Assembly (NCBI GenBank): GCA_963742795.1
Contig: CAVUNL010000002.1
Location: 1 to 64,000 of the forward strand
Direction: 5' to 3'
DNA length: 64,000 bases
Source of the DNA: Palsa-504 sp963742795
Lineage (GTDB): Bacteria > Actinomycetota > Actinomycetes > Streptosporangiales > Streptosporangiaceae
Of this stretch, positions 27,920-36,542 are shown piece by piece. The notes under the pieces are model-generated. The model saw nothing but the letters and a program-made list of their open reading frames with translations. It ran no database searches and was not told the DNA's origin. The stretch's first letter is position 1, and each line of letters starts with the position of its first letter. The translations under genes were made by a program, and so were the position numbers.

Positions 27920-28039
27920 AGGCCTGCCTTGATATCTATCCCTGACACCCTAACGTCCGTCACGCAGTCCGGGCATCTTTCCTCTCGGTACCGGGCCCGC
28001 GCACGTACTGTCAACGGCGCGCGAACCGTGCGCGGAAAA

Positions 28040-28056
28040 TCACCAGGATCCGGTGA
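28040..28056. promoter_or_regulatory. 17-bp dyad TCACCAGGATCCGGTGA in divergent promoter region
   Basis: Imperfect palindrome whose right arm (ATCCGGTGA) is identical to that of the perfect site at 25259. It lies 121 bases before the LuxR start and 91 bases before the metallo-beta-lactamase start, a position suited to control both. Confidence 0.5.
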
Positions 28057-28146
28057 GGACGTCTCACCTGCCTGCTGGCGAGGCTGGACGTGTCTCGAAG
28101 GCTCGCACGGCCGCAGGGGACGTGCCTCAGATTCAAGGGAGATACC

Positions 28147-29115
28147 GTGACATCACCAGCACCCGGCGACGACCCCTCCGACTACGCGCCGATCCCCCGG
28201 TCCGCGCTCGGCCCGGCCCTGAACGACCAGGGCTACTACGTCGGGCGCGTGGAGCGGAACCTGTACTACGTCACCGACGGCGTCTACCAGGCGGCGTTCT
28301 TGACCACCCCGGACGGCGTGGTGCTGTTCGACGCGCCCCCGTCCATCGGCGGTAACCTGCAGCGGGCCGTGGACGAGATCGCCGCCGCCAACGGCGTGAC
28401 CAACACGGTGACCCACCTGGTCTACTCCCACCACCACGCCGACCACGGCGCCGCGTCCTCACTGTTCGACGGGGACGTGACCCGGATCGGGCACGAAGAG
28501 ACCCGGCGTCTGCTGGCGCGGGACGACGACCCGTCCCGGCCGCTGCCGGAGGTGACCTTCGCCGACCGCTACACGCTGGAGGTTGGGGGTGAGCGCGTCG
28601 AGCTGGCCTGGCACGGGCCTAATCACACGCCAGACAACATCTACATCCACTTCCCCGACCACGACACCCTCATGTTCATCGACGTGGTCAACGCCGGCTG
28701 GGTACCCATCTACAACCTCAACCTGTCCGAGGACGTCATCGGGTACATGGGCGCCCCTGCCATCGCGCTGTCCTACCCGTGGACGCACTTCATCTGCGGG
28801 CACCTCGGCCGGCTCGCCACCCGCGATGACGTCGCGGTGCACCAGCAGTACATCGCGGACATCGAGGCCAGCTCCAGGGAGGCCCTGGCGAGCGTCAACC
28901 CGGTGCCTTATTACGTGGGGGCCGGGGAGAACTTCTGGCTGGGCGTGAAGGGCCACCTGGATGCCGTCACCGAGCGGGCCGCCGCGCCCGTGATCGCCAA
29001 GTACACCGGCGTGCTGGCCGCCGCGGACATCCCGGTCTTCACCAACACCACGACCTTCCTGATCATGCAGTCGCTGCGCCTCGACAAGGGCCCGCCCGGC
29101 CCGGTCCATCCCTGA
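28147..29115 (+). CDS. Metallo-beta-lactamase-fold hydrolase
   Basis: The GTG at 28147 is chosen because AAGGGAG lies just before it; the frame further upstream is poor. 322 residues with the zinc-binding motif HHHADH (95-100), a third-ligand region in WHGPNHTPDNIYIHFP, metal-bridging Asp in MFIDVVNAG, and His in THFICGHLGRL. No signal peptide, so cytoplasmic. Substrate unknown; MBL-fold enzymes include lactonases, sulfatases and glyoxalases. Divergent from a giant LuxR gene, suggesting it is that regulator's target, and followed by a strong terminator. Confidence 0.85.
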   Translation: MTSPAPGDDPSDYAPIPRSALGPALNDQGYYVGRVERNLYYVTDGVYQAAFLTTPDGVVLFDAPPSIGGNLQRAVDEIAAANGVTNTVTHLVYSHHHADHGAASSLFDGDVTRIGHEETRRLLARDDDPSRPLPEVTFADRYTLEVGGERVELAWHGPNHTPDNIYIHFPDHDTLMFIDVVNAGWVPIYNLNLSEDVIGYMGAPAIALSYPWTHFICGHLGRLATRDDVAVHQQYIADIEASSREALASVNPVPYYVGAGENFWLGVKGHLDAVTERAAAPVIAKYTGVLAAADIPVFTNTTTFLIMQSLRLDKGPPGPVHP

Positions 29116-29121
29116 CGACAA

Positions 29122-29157
29122 CGCACCCGGGGCCGGTAAACGCCGGCCCCGGGTGCG
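29122..29157 (+). terminator. Strong stem-loop terminator
   Basis: A perfect 15-bp GC-rich stem (CGCACCCGGGGCCGG and its complement) around the loop TAAACG begins seven bases after the MBL-fold gene's stop. No U-tract, as is common in actinobacteria. Confidence 0.75.
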
Positions 29158-29196
29158 CTCGCGTCTGGGTGGCACGAACGCGGGCGGGAGCAGGAA

Positions 29197-29211
29197 CCAC
29201 GCTCCGTTCGG
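29197..29211. repeat. Dispersed intergenic motif CCACGCTCCGTTCGG, copy 1
   Basis: This 15-mer, followed by an A-rich stretch (AAGAAATGATC), recurs in related form at 44691, 53381 and, inverted, 58255. Here it lies between a terminator and the whiB-like gene. Confidence 0.5.
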
Positions 29212-29430
29212 AAGAAATGATCTTTTCAGCCAAACGGCCGGAGGTTACTCGCCCGGAGAGACCTGGCTACGGCCTCACTCCTTGCGCGGCGAAATCACAC
29301 GAACAGGATGATGCATGTTCACCATGTTGGGCCTGAGGCTGGCGTACAAGGACGGAAGGGAGCACGCGATGCGGATCGGATTCTCCGGAACCGGGACAGT
29401 GATCCGCCAGGCCAGGTGGAAGTTCGCACG

Positions 29431-29679
29431 ATGATCATACGCACCGACTGGCGTGACGATGCCGCCTGCCGCGACGCCGATGCGGAGCTCTTCTTCCCCG
29501 TCGGCACGATGGGGCCCGCGTTGCGCCAGATCGACGAGGCTAAACGGATCTGCCGGGCCTGCCCAGCGCAGGCCGCGTGCCTGGCCTGGGCGCTAGACCA
29601 CGGGGTCACCTCGGGCGTGTGGGGGGGTACCACCGAGGACGAGCGGCGCGCTCTGCGGCGACCTGCCGAGAAGAAGTGA
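29431..29679 (+). CDS. WhiB-family iron-sulfur transcription factor
   Basis: 82 residues from ATG 29431. Four cysteines in WhiB spacing: ACRDADAELFFPVG, then RICRACPAQAACLAWAL, for a [4Fe-4S] cluster. The turn GVWGGTTEDERRALRR is followed by a basic end. The N-terminal TDWRDDAAC is typical. WhiB-like proteins bind sigma-A region 4 and tune redox or developmental genes. It is preceded by about 270 bases of non-coding sequence, so it likely has its own promoter. Paralogue identity cannot be assigned. Confidence 0.88.
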   Translation: MIIRTDWRDDAACRDADAELFFPVGTMGPALRQIDEAKRICRACPAQAACLAWALDHGVTSGVWGGTTEDERRALRRPAEKK

Positions 29680-29698
29680 CTGCCGAGCTCGGTTCCCC

Positions 29699-32413
29699 TT
29701 AAGCCCTTCGTGCGGAGGGCGCGAGCAGGCCCAGGGCGCGGGCGCGGTCTACCGCCTCGTGGCGGTTGTGGACGCCGAGCTTGGCGTACAGGTGGCGCGT
29801 GTGCGTGCTGACGGTGTTCACCGACAGCCAGAGCTCAGCGGCGATCTCGGGCCCGGTGAGGTGGGTCGGCAGGTAGCGCAGGACGCGGGTCTCGCTGTCG
29901 GTGAGCTGTTCATCCAGGCCGCGGCCGCGGGCCCATCCGGCCTGGCCGCCGGGCGGCGGCACGGCCGTGGCCGGCCTCAGCAGCAGGTCCAGGATCTGGG
30001 AGATCAAGGCGGGATGTGCGGAGCTATTTGCGGTGCGGTACCGGCGATGCCGCTCGAGCAGCGCCGGGGCGGGATCCAGCAGGAAGGGCAGGACGATGCC
30101 GTTGGACTCGGTAATATCCAGCGCCCGCTCCAGGGCACGGCCGGCGGCGGCCTGGTCGCCCAGCGCGTCGCGGGCTCGTGCCTCCAGCAGCAGCGCCGTT
30201 ACCATCCGCACCTGGCGGACGCCGGAGAGCGAGCCGTCCAGGACGGGTGTGAGCGCGTCGGCGGCCGCCTGCGGGTCGCCGGCGGCCAGCCGCAGCGCCG
30301 CCGCCGCGGTGCGCATCTCCGCGGTGGCCTGTTCGTCCTCGCCCAGTTCGGCCAGAGCCTGCCCGGCGCCTCCGGTCTGGCCCAGCCGGACCAGCGTCTG
30401 CAGCATCTGTGATCGCATCGACGTCACGCAGGGGTGCGGCCCGGCCAGCGCCGCGGCCAGCTTCTCGGCGCCGCCGAACGCCGCCAGCGCCTCCTGATCA
30501 CGGCCCCGGGCCAGTTCCAGGACCGCGCGAGCATGACGCAGGCTCATCCCGGCGGCCGGTTCCGCCTCGGTGCGCAGGGTGCGCTCGGCGCGGTCCAGCC
30601 ACGGCTCTGCCTCAGCCAGCCGCCCCTGGTACAGCAGCGCGATGCCGAGCTGGGTATAAGCGACCCCGGCGAGCGGCTCCTCGCCCCAGCCGTGCCGTTC
30701 CGCCAGCTCGATCGCCTGCCTGCTCCATTCCGCTTGCGACGCATCGGGCCGGACCAGCAGCATCGCGTGCGCCCGGTGGGTCAGGCCGGTGAACTCTAGA
30801 TACGGCCGCCCGATCCGGCGCGCCAGGGCGATGCCGTGGGTCAGATGCCGTTCCGCGTCCTCGAACCGGAAGGCCCAGATCTCGGCGATACCAAGGCTGA
30901 TGAACGCCGCGGCGCGCAGATCCTCGCCCAGCTCGAGGTGCGCGGCATCAGCCTCGGTGAGGGCGAGCAGCCGCTGAGCCTCCTCGGCCACGACCGGGAA
31001 GTCGACGAGGCGCCGGGCCAGGAACAGCCGCAGCACCGAAAGCATGACCTGCACGCGCCCGCGGCGGTCCGCGGGCACCGCCGTCAGCGCGCCAGTGGCC
31101 TGGGCCAGGTGCCGTCCGGCATCGGCCAGGGCTCCCCGGATCAGATCACCGGCCACCTGCACGGTGGTGAGCTCCGGGCTAGCCGCGACGACCCGGCGGG
31201 GGAGCCTGGCCAGCAGCTCGACCAAAGTAGCGCCCCGCCCGCTGAGGTAGAGGTCCAGCCAGTGGTCCGACAGCAGCCGGGCGGCCATCCCCCAGTCCTG
31301 CGCGGCCTGGGCTTGGCGGACCGCCTCCACTGGGTGCCCGTGCTCGGCCAGCCACGCGGCGGCAGTCCGGTGCAGCGCGTCCCGCTCGTTCGGCTCGGTA
31401 CGGCGCAACTCCAGTTGCAGCAGGTCCGCGAACAGCTGGTGGTAGCGGAACCACGACCGGCCCGCGTCCAGCGAGACCACGAACGCGCCGGCCTGCTCCA
31501 GATCCTGCAGGATCCGTTCCCCGCCCGAGCTGCTGGTCAGCACGTCCGCCAACGGGCCGGACACCCGGTCCAGCACTGAGGTGCGCAGCAGCAGCCGCCG
31601 TACCTCCTCGCTCTGCCGGTCCAGCACCTCGGCCAGGAGGAATTCAGCCACCGTCCGATCGGTGCCGGAGAACTCCGCGGCGAACTGTTCCGGGTCCGGG
31701 TGCCCGGCCAGCGACAGCGCGGCCAGCCGCAGCCCGGCCGCCCAGCCCTCGGTCCGTCGGTGCAACCGGGCCAGCGCGTCGGCTGGCAGTTCCACCCCGG
31801 TCGCGTCGAACAGCGCCCGCGCCTCGGCCAGGCTGAACCGTAGATCGGCCGCGCGGATCTCGGTCAGCTCCCCCTCCAGCCGCAGCCGGTGCAGCCCCAG
31901 CGTCAGGTCGTGCCGGGTCGCAAGGACGAACCGAAGCTCCGGCGACGCGCGCAACAGCAAGAGCTCCAACTGGGACAGCACCTCACCAGAACCCAGCAAA
32001 TGCGCGTCGTCGATCACCAGCCACAGCCGGTCTTCCAGCGGGGCCAGATCCGTAAGCAACCGCTCTACCACCGCCCAGCCGTCCAGACCCGGCGCCGCGG
32101 TCAGCGGCCGCACCAGCGCCGACCCGGCCGCCGTGCCCCGCAGCGCGTCGGCTATCGAGATCCAGAATCCTTGCGGATCGCGCTCCTCGCTGTCCACCGG
32201 TACCCATGCGGCATGCCGGGCCAGGCCGGCCTCGGCGATCCACGACCGCATCAGCACCGTCTTCCCGCTCCCCGCCGGCGCCGATATCTGAACGGCTCGT
32301 TCCGCTTCGGCCAGTCGCCCGACCAGCGCGCACCGGGACACGACTTCTCCTTTGACGGGAGGAGCAGGGGCTCCGGACTCGTCGGCGGACGCGGTTGCGC
32401 CACTGACTGGCAC
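29699..32413 (-). CDS. Second giant LuxR-family ATPase regulator
   Basis: 904 residues with the same organisation as the 25.3-27.9 kb gene and clear paralogy. Walker A APAGSGKT (45-52), Walker B RLWLVIDDAHLL, the shared block GLHRLRLEGELTEIRAADLR, FRYHQLFADLLQLELRRTEP, a TPR-like middle, linker AHPALISQILDLLLRP and a C-terminal HTH (LTDSETRVLRYLPTHLTGPE, SVNTVSTHTRHLYAKLGVHN). The N-terminal extension before Walker A is short and Ala/Pro-rich. The gene ends close to whiB and starts 66 bases after a second MBL-fold gene on the same strand, with which it may be co-transcribed. Confidence 0.9.
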   Translation of the reverse strand: MPVSGATASADESGAPAPPVKGEVVSRCALVGRLAEAERAVQISAPAGSGKTVLMRSWIAEAGLARHAAWVPVDSEERDPQGFWISIADALRGTAAGSALVRPLTAAPGLDGWAVVERLLTDLAPLEDRLWLVIDDAHLLGSGEVLSQLELLLLRASPELRFVLATRHDLTLGLHRLRLEGELTEIRAADLRFSLAEARALFDATGVELPADALARLHRRTEGWAAGLRLAALSLAGHPDPEQFAAEFSGTDRTVAEFLLAEVLDRQSEEVRRLLLRTSVLDRVSGPLADVLTSSSGGERILQDLEQAGAFVVSLDAGRSWFRYHQLFADLLQLELRRTEPNERDALHRTAAAWLAEHGHPVEAVRQAQAAQDWGMAARLLSDHWLDLYLSGRGATLVELLARLPRRVVAASPELTTVQVAGDLIRGALADAGRHLAQATGALTAVPADRRGRVQVMLSVLRLFLARRLVDFPVVAEEAQRLLALTEADAAHLELGEDLRAAAFISLGIAEIWAFRFEDAERHLTHGIALARRIGRPYLEFTGLTHRAHAMLLVRPDASQAEWSRQAIELAERHGWGEEPLAGVAYTQLGIALLYQGRLAEAEPWLDRAERTLRTEAEPAAGMSLRHARAVLELARGRDQEALAAFGGAEKLAAALAGPHPCVTSMRSQMLQTLVRLGQTGGAGQALAELGEDEQATAEMRTAAAALRLAAGDPQAAADALTPVLDGSLSGVRQVRMVTALLLEARARDALGDQAAAGRALERALDITESNGIVLPFLLDPAPALLERHRRYRTANSSAHPALISQILDLLLRPATAVPPPGGQAGWARGRGLDEQLTDSETRVLRYLPTHLTGPEIAAELWLSVNTVSTHTRHLYAKLGVHNRHEAVDRARALGLLAPSARRA

Positions 32414-32478
32414 CAGGCCGACTGTGGCCCGGCCGGGCCCGTCAAGACGGACGTGGAAAGGTCTCAGCTCGCGCGGGA

Positions 32479-33303
32479 CTACAGTGCGCCGGGGTTGACC
32501 CGGTGCGGGTAAATCGCCAGCATCTGCCAGTAGAGTTCCTGCGCCGTGGTGGTTTCCTGGTCGAGCCGGTCGAAGTCCCTGATGTACTGGCGGGTTTCAT
32601 CGATGATGCGCGGGTTGTCGTCGTTGCCGTAGCGTTTGTGTCCGGCTACGACGGCACGCGGGTCGAGGGCCTCGATGATGTCGAGGGCCGCGAGCCAGTC
32701 CCGGCGGCCTTGAGAGTCTGATTCGGCCAGGTACTGGTGCACGCCGTTGTATGCCGCGTCGCCGGCCACGACCAGCCCTAGGTCCGGTACGTGCAGGACC
32801 GTGGTGTCATCGGTGTCGGTGTGCCCGACGTCGATGGCGACAAGCTGATGGCCTTCTAGCTCGAAGGACGGCCCGTCCAGCGGATCGGCAACGGGGTTGT
32901 CATCAGGGATCTGGCCCGGGAACCTGGGTTGCCAGAAGGTCTGGAGGGCCTCGGGCGCGGACCACTTGCGCATACTCTCGACGACTGCTGGCGTGGCGAC
33001 GGCCCGCACGCCGGGGAAGCGCTCGCGGACCGCGCCGAGCCCGAACCAGTGATCACCGTGCCCGTGGGTGACGTACACCGTGGTGAGGTTCTTTCCCGTG
33101 GTCGACACCCAGTCAGCCACAGCCATGCCCTGCTCGACCGTCATGAGGGGGTCGACCAAGACGGCGTCACGTCGGCCGGAGATGAGGGTGGCCGATATCG
33201 GGCTCCAGGTCGAGCGGCTCTGACCAGGCGGGACGTCCTTGCCCGCCATCGCGATGATCGGCGCCACGTAGACCTGATAGGTCAGCGTTGACTCCCTTGT
33301 CAT
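32479..33303 (-). CDS. Second metallo-beta-lactamase-fold hydrolase
   Basis: 274 residues with zinc motif HGHGDHW (80-86), YVTHGHGDHWFGLGAVRERF, a His in VAIDVGHTDTDDTTVLHVPD, an Asp in LVVAGDAAYNGVHQY and His in AVVAGHKRYG. No signal peptide. It differs clearly from the MBL protein at 28.1 kb, so the two are not a recent duplication. Same strand and just upstream of the second giant LuxR gene (66-base gap), suggesting a two-gene operon. Substrate unknown. Confidence 0.85.
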   Translation of the reverse strand: MTRESTLTYQVYVAPIIAMAGKDVPPGQSRSTWSPISATLISGRRDAVLVDPLMTVEQGMAVADWVSTTGKNLTTVYVTHGHGDHWFGLGAVRERFPGVRAVATPAVVESMRKWSAPEALQTFWQPRFPGQIPDDNPVADPLDGPSFELEGHQLVAIDVGHTDTDDTTVLHVPDLGLVVAGDAAYNGVHQYLAESDSQGRRDWLAALDIIEALDPRAVVAGHKRYGNDDNPRIIDETRQYIRDFDRLDQETTTAQELYWQMLAIYPHRVNPGAL

Positions 33304-33365
33304 TGTGTGATCCCTTCGTGGTCGTCTCTTACAGCCATCCTGCGGCGCGAGGCTGCGGCCGGGGT

Positions 33366-33393
33366 ATCCGCAGCACTACTGCACTTTGCGGAT
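33366..33393. promoter_or_regulatory. Inverted repeat upstream of the second MBL gene
   Basis: ATCCGCA and TGCGGAT frame this region. Inside it the 13-mer ACTGCACTTTGCG (33378-33390) recurs inverted at 36438-36450 near the third LuxR gene start. It lies 63-90 bases before the MBL gene start. Confidence 0.45.
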
Positions 33394-33484
33394 CACTGCT
33401 GCGCGGCCGGCGTGGCGATACCGCCGGTCTGGCCGGCCGGGAAAGTGGCACGAACCCAGGTAGCCAGCTCATCGCCGTACAGAC

Positions 33485-36355
33485 TTATGGAAGGGTGTCG
33501 CTTCCGGTGCTTTCGTGTGCTGCGGCGGGCGTGCTGGTGAGGGCGATCACGTCGCGTAGCTGGTTGCGGCTGGCGACCCCCAGCTTGGGGTAGGACCGGT
33601 ACAGGTGCGAGCTGACCGTGCGCGGTGACAGGAAGAGCCGGTCGCCGATCTCGCGGTCGGTCAGGCCGTCGCTGGCCAGCCGGACGATCTGGCGTTGCTG
33701 AGGGGTGAGCTCCCCTAGCGCATCGGGTTCGGCGGGCGCGCCGGCGACCGCGACCCCGCACGCTCTCAACTCCGCCTGGGCGCGCTGCGCCCATGACCGG
33801 GCACCTAGTCGCCGGAAGGTGCCCAGGGCTTCGGTCAGGACGGGTTTGGCGTCGTTGATCCGGCGGCGCCGCCGCAGCCATTCGCCGTAGTCGAGGCGAA
33901 GCTGGGCCCGCTCGAACGGCCACTGGTCCCCGGCGGGATCGGCGAGCGCCGTGTCGAAATGGGCTCCTGACCTGGATGGGTCGGCGAGGATGCCGCGGGC
34001 CCGGGCGATGAGCTGCTCGAGCCGGGGAGAAACCGTTCCGCCTAGATAGCTCAGCGCCCGCTCAAGGACGTCTTGCCCTTCCATCCGCCGGTCGGCGCGG
34101 ACCGCGGCGGCGGCGAGATCTGCCACTCCTAGGTAGGAGGCGTAGTTGTGCAGCGGCGTGCCGTCCTTGCTGAACAGCCCGCGGAGCTGGGTGAACGCCT
34201 GGAGGTAGCTGCCGTCGGCTAGAGCCGCGACGCCGAGGGCCCGCCGGGCCCGGGCGGCCACCAGCCCGCATTCGGCCGGATCGACGGTGGCCAGCGCCCT
34301 TTCGGCGTGCCTGCGGGCCGCAGCGGAGTCGCCGCGCAGGGCCAGGACGGTGGCGGCGATCACGTCAGCGGACGCGGCGATGAGTTCCGTCTGGTTCGCC
34401 TCGGCCAGGCCGGCGGCCTCGGCGGCAGCGTCCAGCGCCTCGTCCCAGCGCCCCGTGTCGATGTAGGCCCACCCCAGCACGGTCAGGCTCCCGCCGCTGG
34501 TACCCCGCACGCCGGGAGCCCGGAGCCGTTGCATGGCGTCTTGCAGAAAGGTGATCGCCAGGTCGGATTCGTCCAGGAGCCACGCGGTGGAAGCTATGCG
34601 CCACAAAGACGGCTCTTCAATGGGCGAGCCGACGATCTTGCGCAGGTACGGGAGGAGCTGGTTTCTGCTGCCGATCGGGTCGGCGCTGGCGCCTATCCAG
34701 AGTCTCAGCACATCAATGCCCGGGGTCCGGCCGGGGGGCGGCGGACCCTGGCGTTCCAGCAGGTCGAGGGTGCGGCTGACCGCCTGGCGGCTGGCGGGCA
34801 AGCCGGACTGGTAGGCGACAGTGGCGGCGCTCCCGAGCGCGTCCCAGGCGAGGGCCGGCAGGTCACGCGATGCCTCTTCGGCGACGGAGATGAGCGCTGA
34901 CAGCGCGGCGGTGCGCCGCCCTGACCAGGCCAGCGCCCACGCGGCGTCGTGGCGAGCGGTCAGCCGCAGCTCCGGGTCCGAGGTGACCGCCAGGGCGCGC
35001 CTGGCGAGCTCCTGCACCCAGTCCCCCTGACCGGTGGGAACGGCGGCCGACGCGGCGGCTACCAGCCTGCGTGCCTGGTCTGCCCGGTCCGGGCTGAGTT
35101 CGGCCGCGCGTTCCAGGGCCAGCGCGGCGGCGGCCGCACCGCCGCGGCGCCGCGCCTGGGCGGCGGTGGCCTCCAGCAGCGAAGCCACCTGCTCGTCCGG
35201 GTCCAGGGCCGCGGCGGCCAGGTGCCAGGCCCGCCGGTCGGGCTGGTCGTGCAGGGCCTCGGCGAGCTCGCGGTGCGCCGCGGCCCGCCACGCGAAGGGC
35301 GCGGAGTGGTAGATGGCGGAACGGACCAGGGGATGGGAGAACTGCAGGCCGGTCCGGTCGACCCTGACCAGGCCCAGCTGCTCGGCCGGCGCCAGCGCCC
35401 GCGCATCTGGCCCGGCACCGTGGCTCGTGGCTACGCGCAGGTCCGGGTCGTCGGCCACCGCGGCCAGCAGCAGCGCGGCTTGCGTCTGCTCGGGCAGCGC
35501 GGCGAACCGGGAGGTCAGGACGGCGCTCAGCCGGTCAGTCAGCGGCAGCGGCTCGGCGGCCCACCGCCGGCTGGCGCCGGGATCATCGGCGATCACCGTG
35601 GCCAGCTCGATCAGCGCCATGGGATTACCGGCGGCCTGGGCGAGCACCTGCACCCGGGCCTGCCCGCGGGGCGGGCGCGGCTGCCTATCCAGCAGGCGGC
35701 CGGCGTCCCCGGCCGACAGCGGCTCGAGATGCAGGTGCGGGAAGCCCCGGTCAAAGCCGGGCGGCGGTGCCTGCCCCCGGGCGGCCACCAGCAGCACCAC
35801 CCGCTCGGCGTCCAGCCGGCTGCCGGCGAAGGCCAGCGCGTCCAGCGAGCTGCGGTCCAGCCAGTGGGCGTCATCGGCGACCACCAGGACCGGGGACCGT
35901 TCGGACAGATCCGACAGCAAGGTCAAGACGGCCACCCCGGTCAGCAGCGGGTCCGCCGGACCGGGATCCGCGGAACCGGGGTCGGCGGAACCGGGGTCGG
36001 CGGAACCGGGGTCCGCGGAAAGGCCGAGGGCCGCCAGCAGGGCCTGGGCCTGCCGGCCGGGCAGACCGGCGGCGGCCGGCAGCACCGGCCGCAGCAGCTG
36101 ATGCAGCCCGGCGAACGCGAGCCTGGACTCCGATTCCCGGCCGGTAACCGACAGGACCCGGATGCCCGCCGTCCGGGCCCGGCCGGCGGCGTCGGCCAGC
36201 AGCACGGACTTGCCCATCCCCGCCTCACCGGTGACCAGCAGCACCTGGCTGGCCGGGAGGGCAGGATCCACCAGGGCGCGCAGCCGGGCCAGACCGGCGT
36301 CCCGGCCGATGATCGGTGCCTGCTGCCGCGCGGGGGGCTCACCGGGGCCCGGCAT
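33485..36355 (-). CDS. Third giant LuxR-family ATPase regulator (AAA_16/LAL type)
   Basis: Start at ATG 36355 after GAGAGGAC; 956 residues. Walker A VTGEAGMGKSVLL (about 41-53), Walker B PVLVVADDAHWLDRSSLDAL, and the LAL hallmark FSHPLVRSAIYHS lead into a long helical region and C-terminal LuxR HTH (LTPQQRQIVRLASDGLTDRE, SPRTVSSHLYRSYPKLGVAS). It belongs to a different subgroup from the other two giants (CyaB/LAL-like). An Asp-Pro-Gly-Ser-Ala repeat encoded by a 15-bp tandem repeat lies at about residues 113-133, between the two ATPase motifs. Divergent from an alpha/beta hydrolase gene. Confidence 0.88.
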   Translation of the reverse strand: MPGPGEPPARQQAPIIGRDAGLARLRALVDPALPASQVLLVTGEAGMGKSVLLADAAGRARTAGIRVLSVTGRESESRLAFAGLHQLLRPVLPAAAGLPGRQAQALLAALGLSADPGSADPGSADPGSADPGPADPLLTGVAVLTLLSDLSERSPVLVVADDAHWLDRSSLDALAFAGSRLDAERVVLLVAARGQAPPPGFDRGFPHLHLEPLSAGDAGRLLDRQPRPPRGQARVQVLAQAAGNPMALIELATVIADDPGASRRWAAEPLPLTDRLSAVLTSRFAALPEQTQAALLLAAVADDPDLRVATSHGAGPDARALAPAEQLGLVRVDRTGLQFSHPLVRSAIYHSAPFAWRAAAHRELAEALHDQPDRRAWHLAAAALDPDEQVASLLEATAAQARRRGGAAAAALALERAAELSPDRADQARRLVAAASAAVPTGQGDWVQELARRALAVTSDPELRLTARHDAAWALAWSGRRTAALSALISVAEEASRDLPALAWDALGSAATVAYQSGLPASRQAVSRTLDLLERQGPPPPGRTPGIDVLRLWIGASADPIGSRNQLLPYLRKIVGSPIEEPSLWRIASTAWLLDESDLAITFLQDAMQRLRAPGVRGTSGGSLTVLGWAYIDTGRWDEALDAAAEAAGLAEANQTELIAASADVIAATVLALRGDSAAARRHAERALATVDPAECGLVAARARRALGVAALADGSYLQAFTQLRGLFSKDGTPLHNYASYLGVADLAAAAVRADRRMEGQDVLERALSYLGGTVSPRLEQLIARARGILADPSRSGAHFDTALADPAGDQWPFERAQLRLDYGEWLRRRRRINDAKPVLTEALGTFRRLGARSWAQRAQAELRACGVAVAGAPAEPDALGELTPQQRQIVRLASDGLTDREIGDRLFLSPRTVSSHLYRSYPKLGVASRNQLRDVIALTSTPAAAHESTGSDTLP
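35955..36015 (-). repeat. 15-bp in-frame tandem repeat in a LuxR gene
   Basis: Four units close to CGGAACCGGGGTCGG encode a repeated Asp-Pro-Gly-Ser-Ala linker. Multiple of three, so the frame is kept; copy number may vary. Confidence 0.75.
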
Positions 36356-36437
36356 ACGACTGTCCTCTCGGCCAGTGCGTTTGGTCAACGCCGTCCCTTG
36401 GGGGAACAGCAGCCACGGCCCGGGCATGCCCGCAGCG

Positions 36438-36450
36438 CGCAAAGTGCAGT
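36438..36450. promoter_or_regulatory. CGCAAAGTGCAGT, inverted copy of the 33378 motif
   Basis: Exact 13-base inverted match to 33378-33390. It lies 83 bases before the third LuxR start and 93 bases before the divergent hydrolase start. Candidate operator shared by two promoters about 3 kb apart. Confidence 0.45.
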
Positions 36451-36542
36451 CAGACCACGGATACCGCCCCGTACCTACCCGGAGCCACAGTGGTGACTGG
36501 GCCAGGCGTTACCGCTGCAAGCACCAGACGATGAGGATCGCG

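Noticed and set aside
34949..36496. 515-residue frame antisense to the third giant LuxR gene
   Set aside because: Shadow frame; the repeated Gly-Thr units only mirror the 15-bp repeat.
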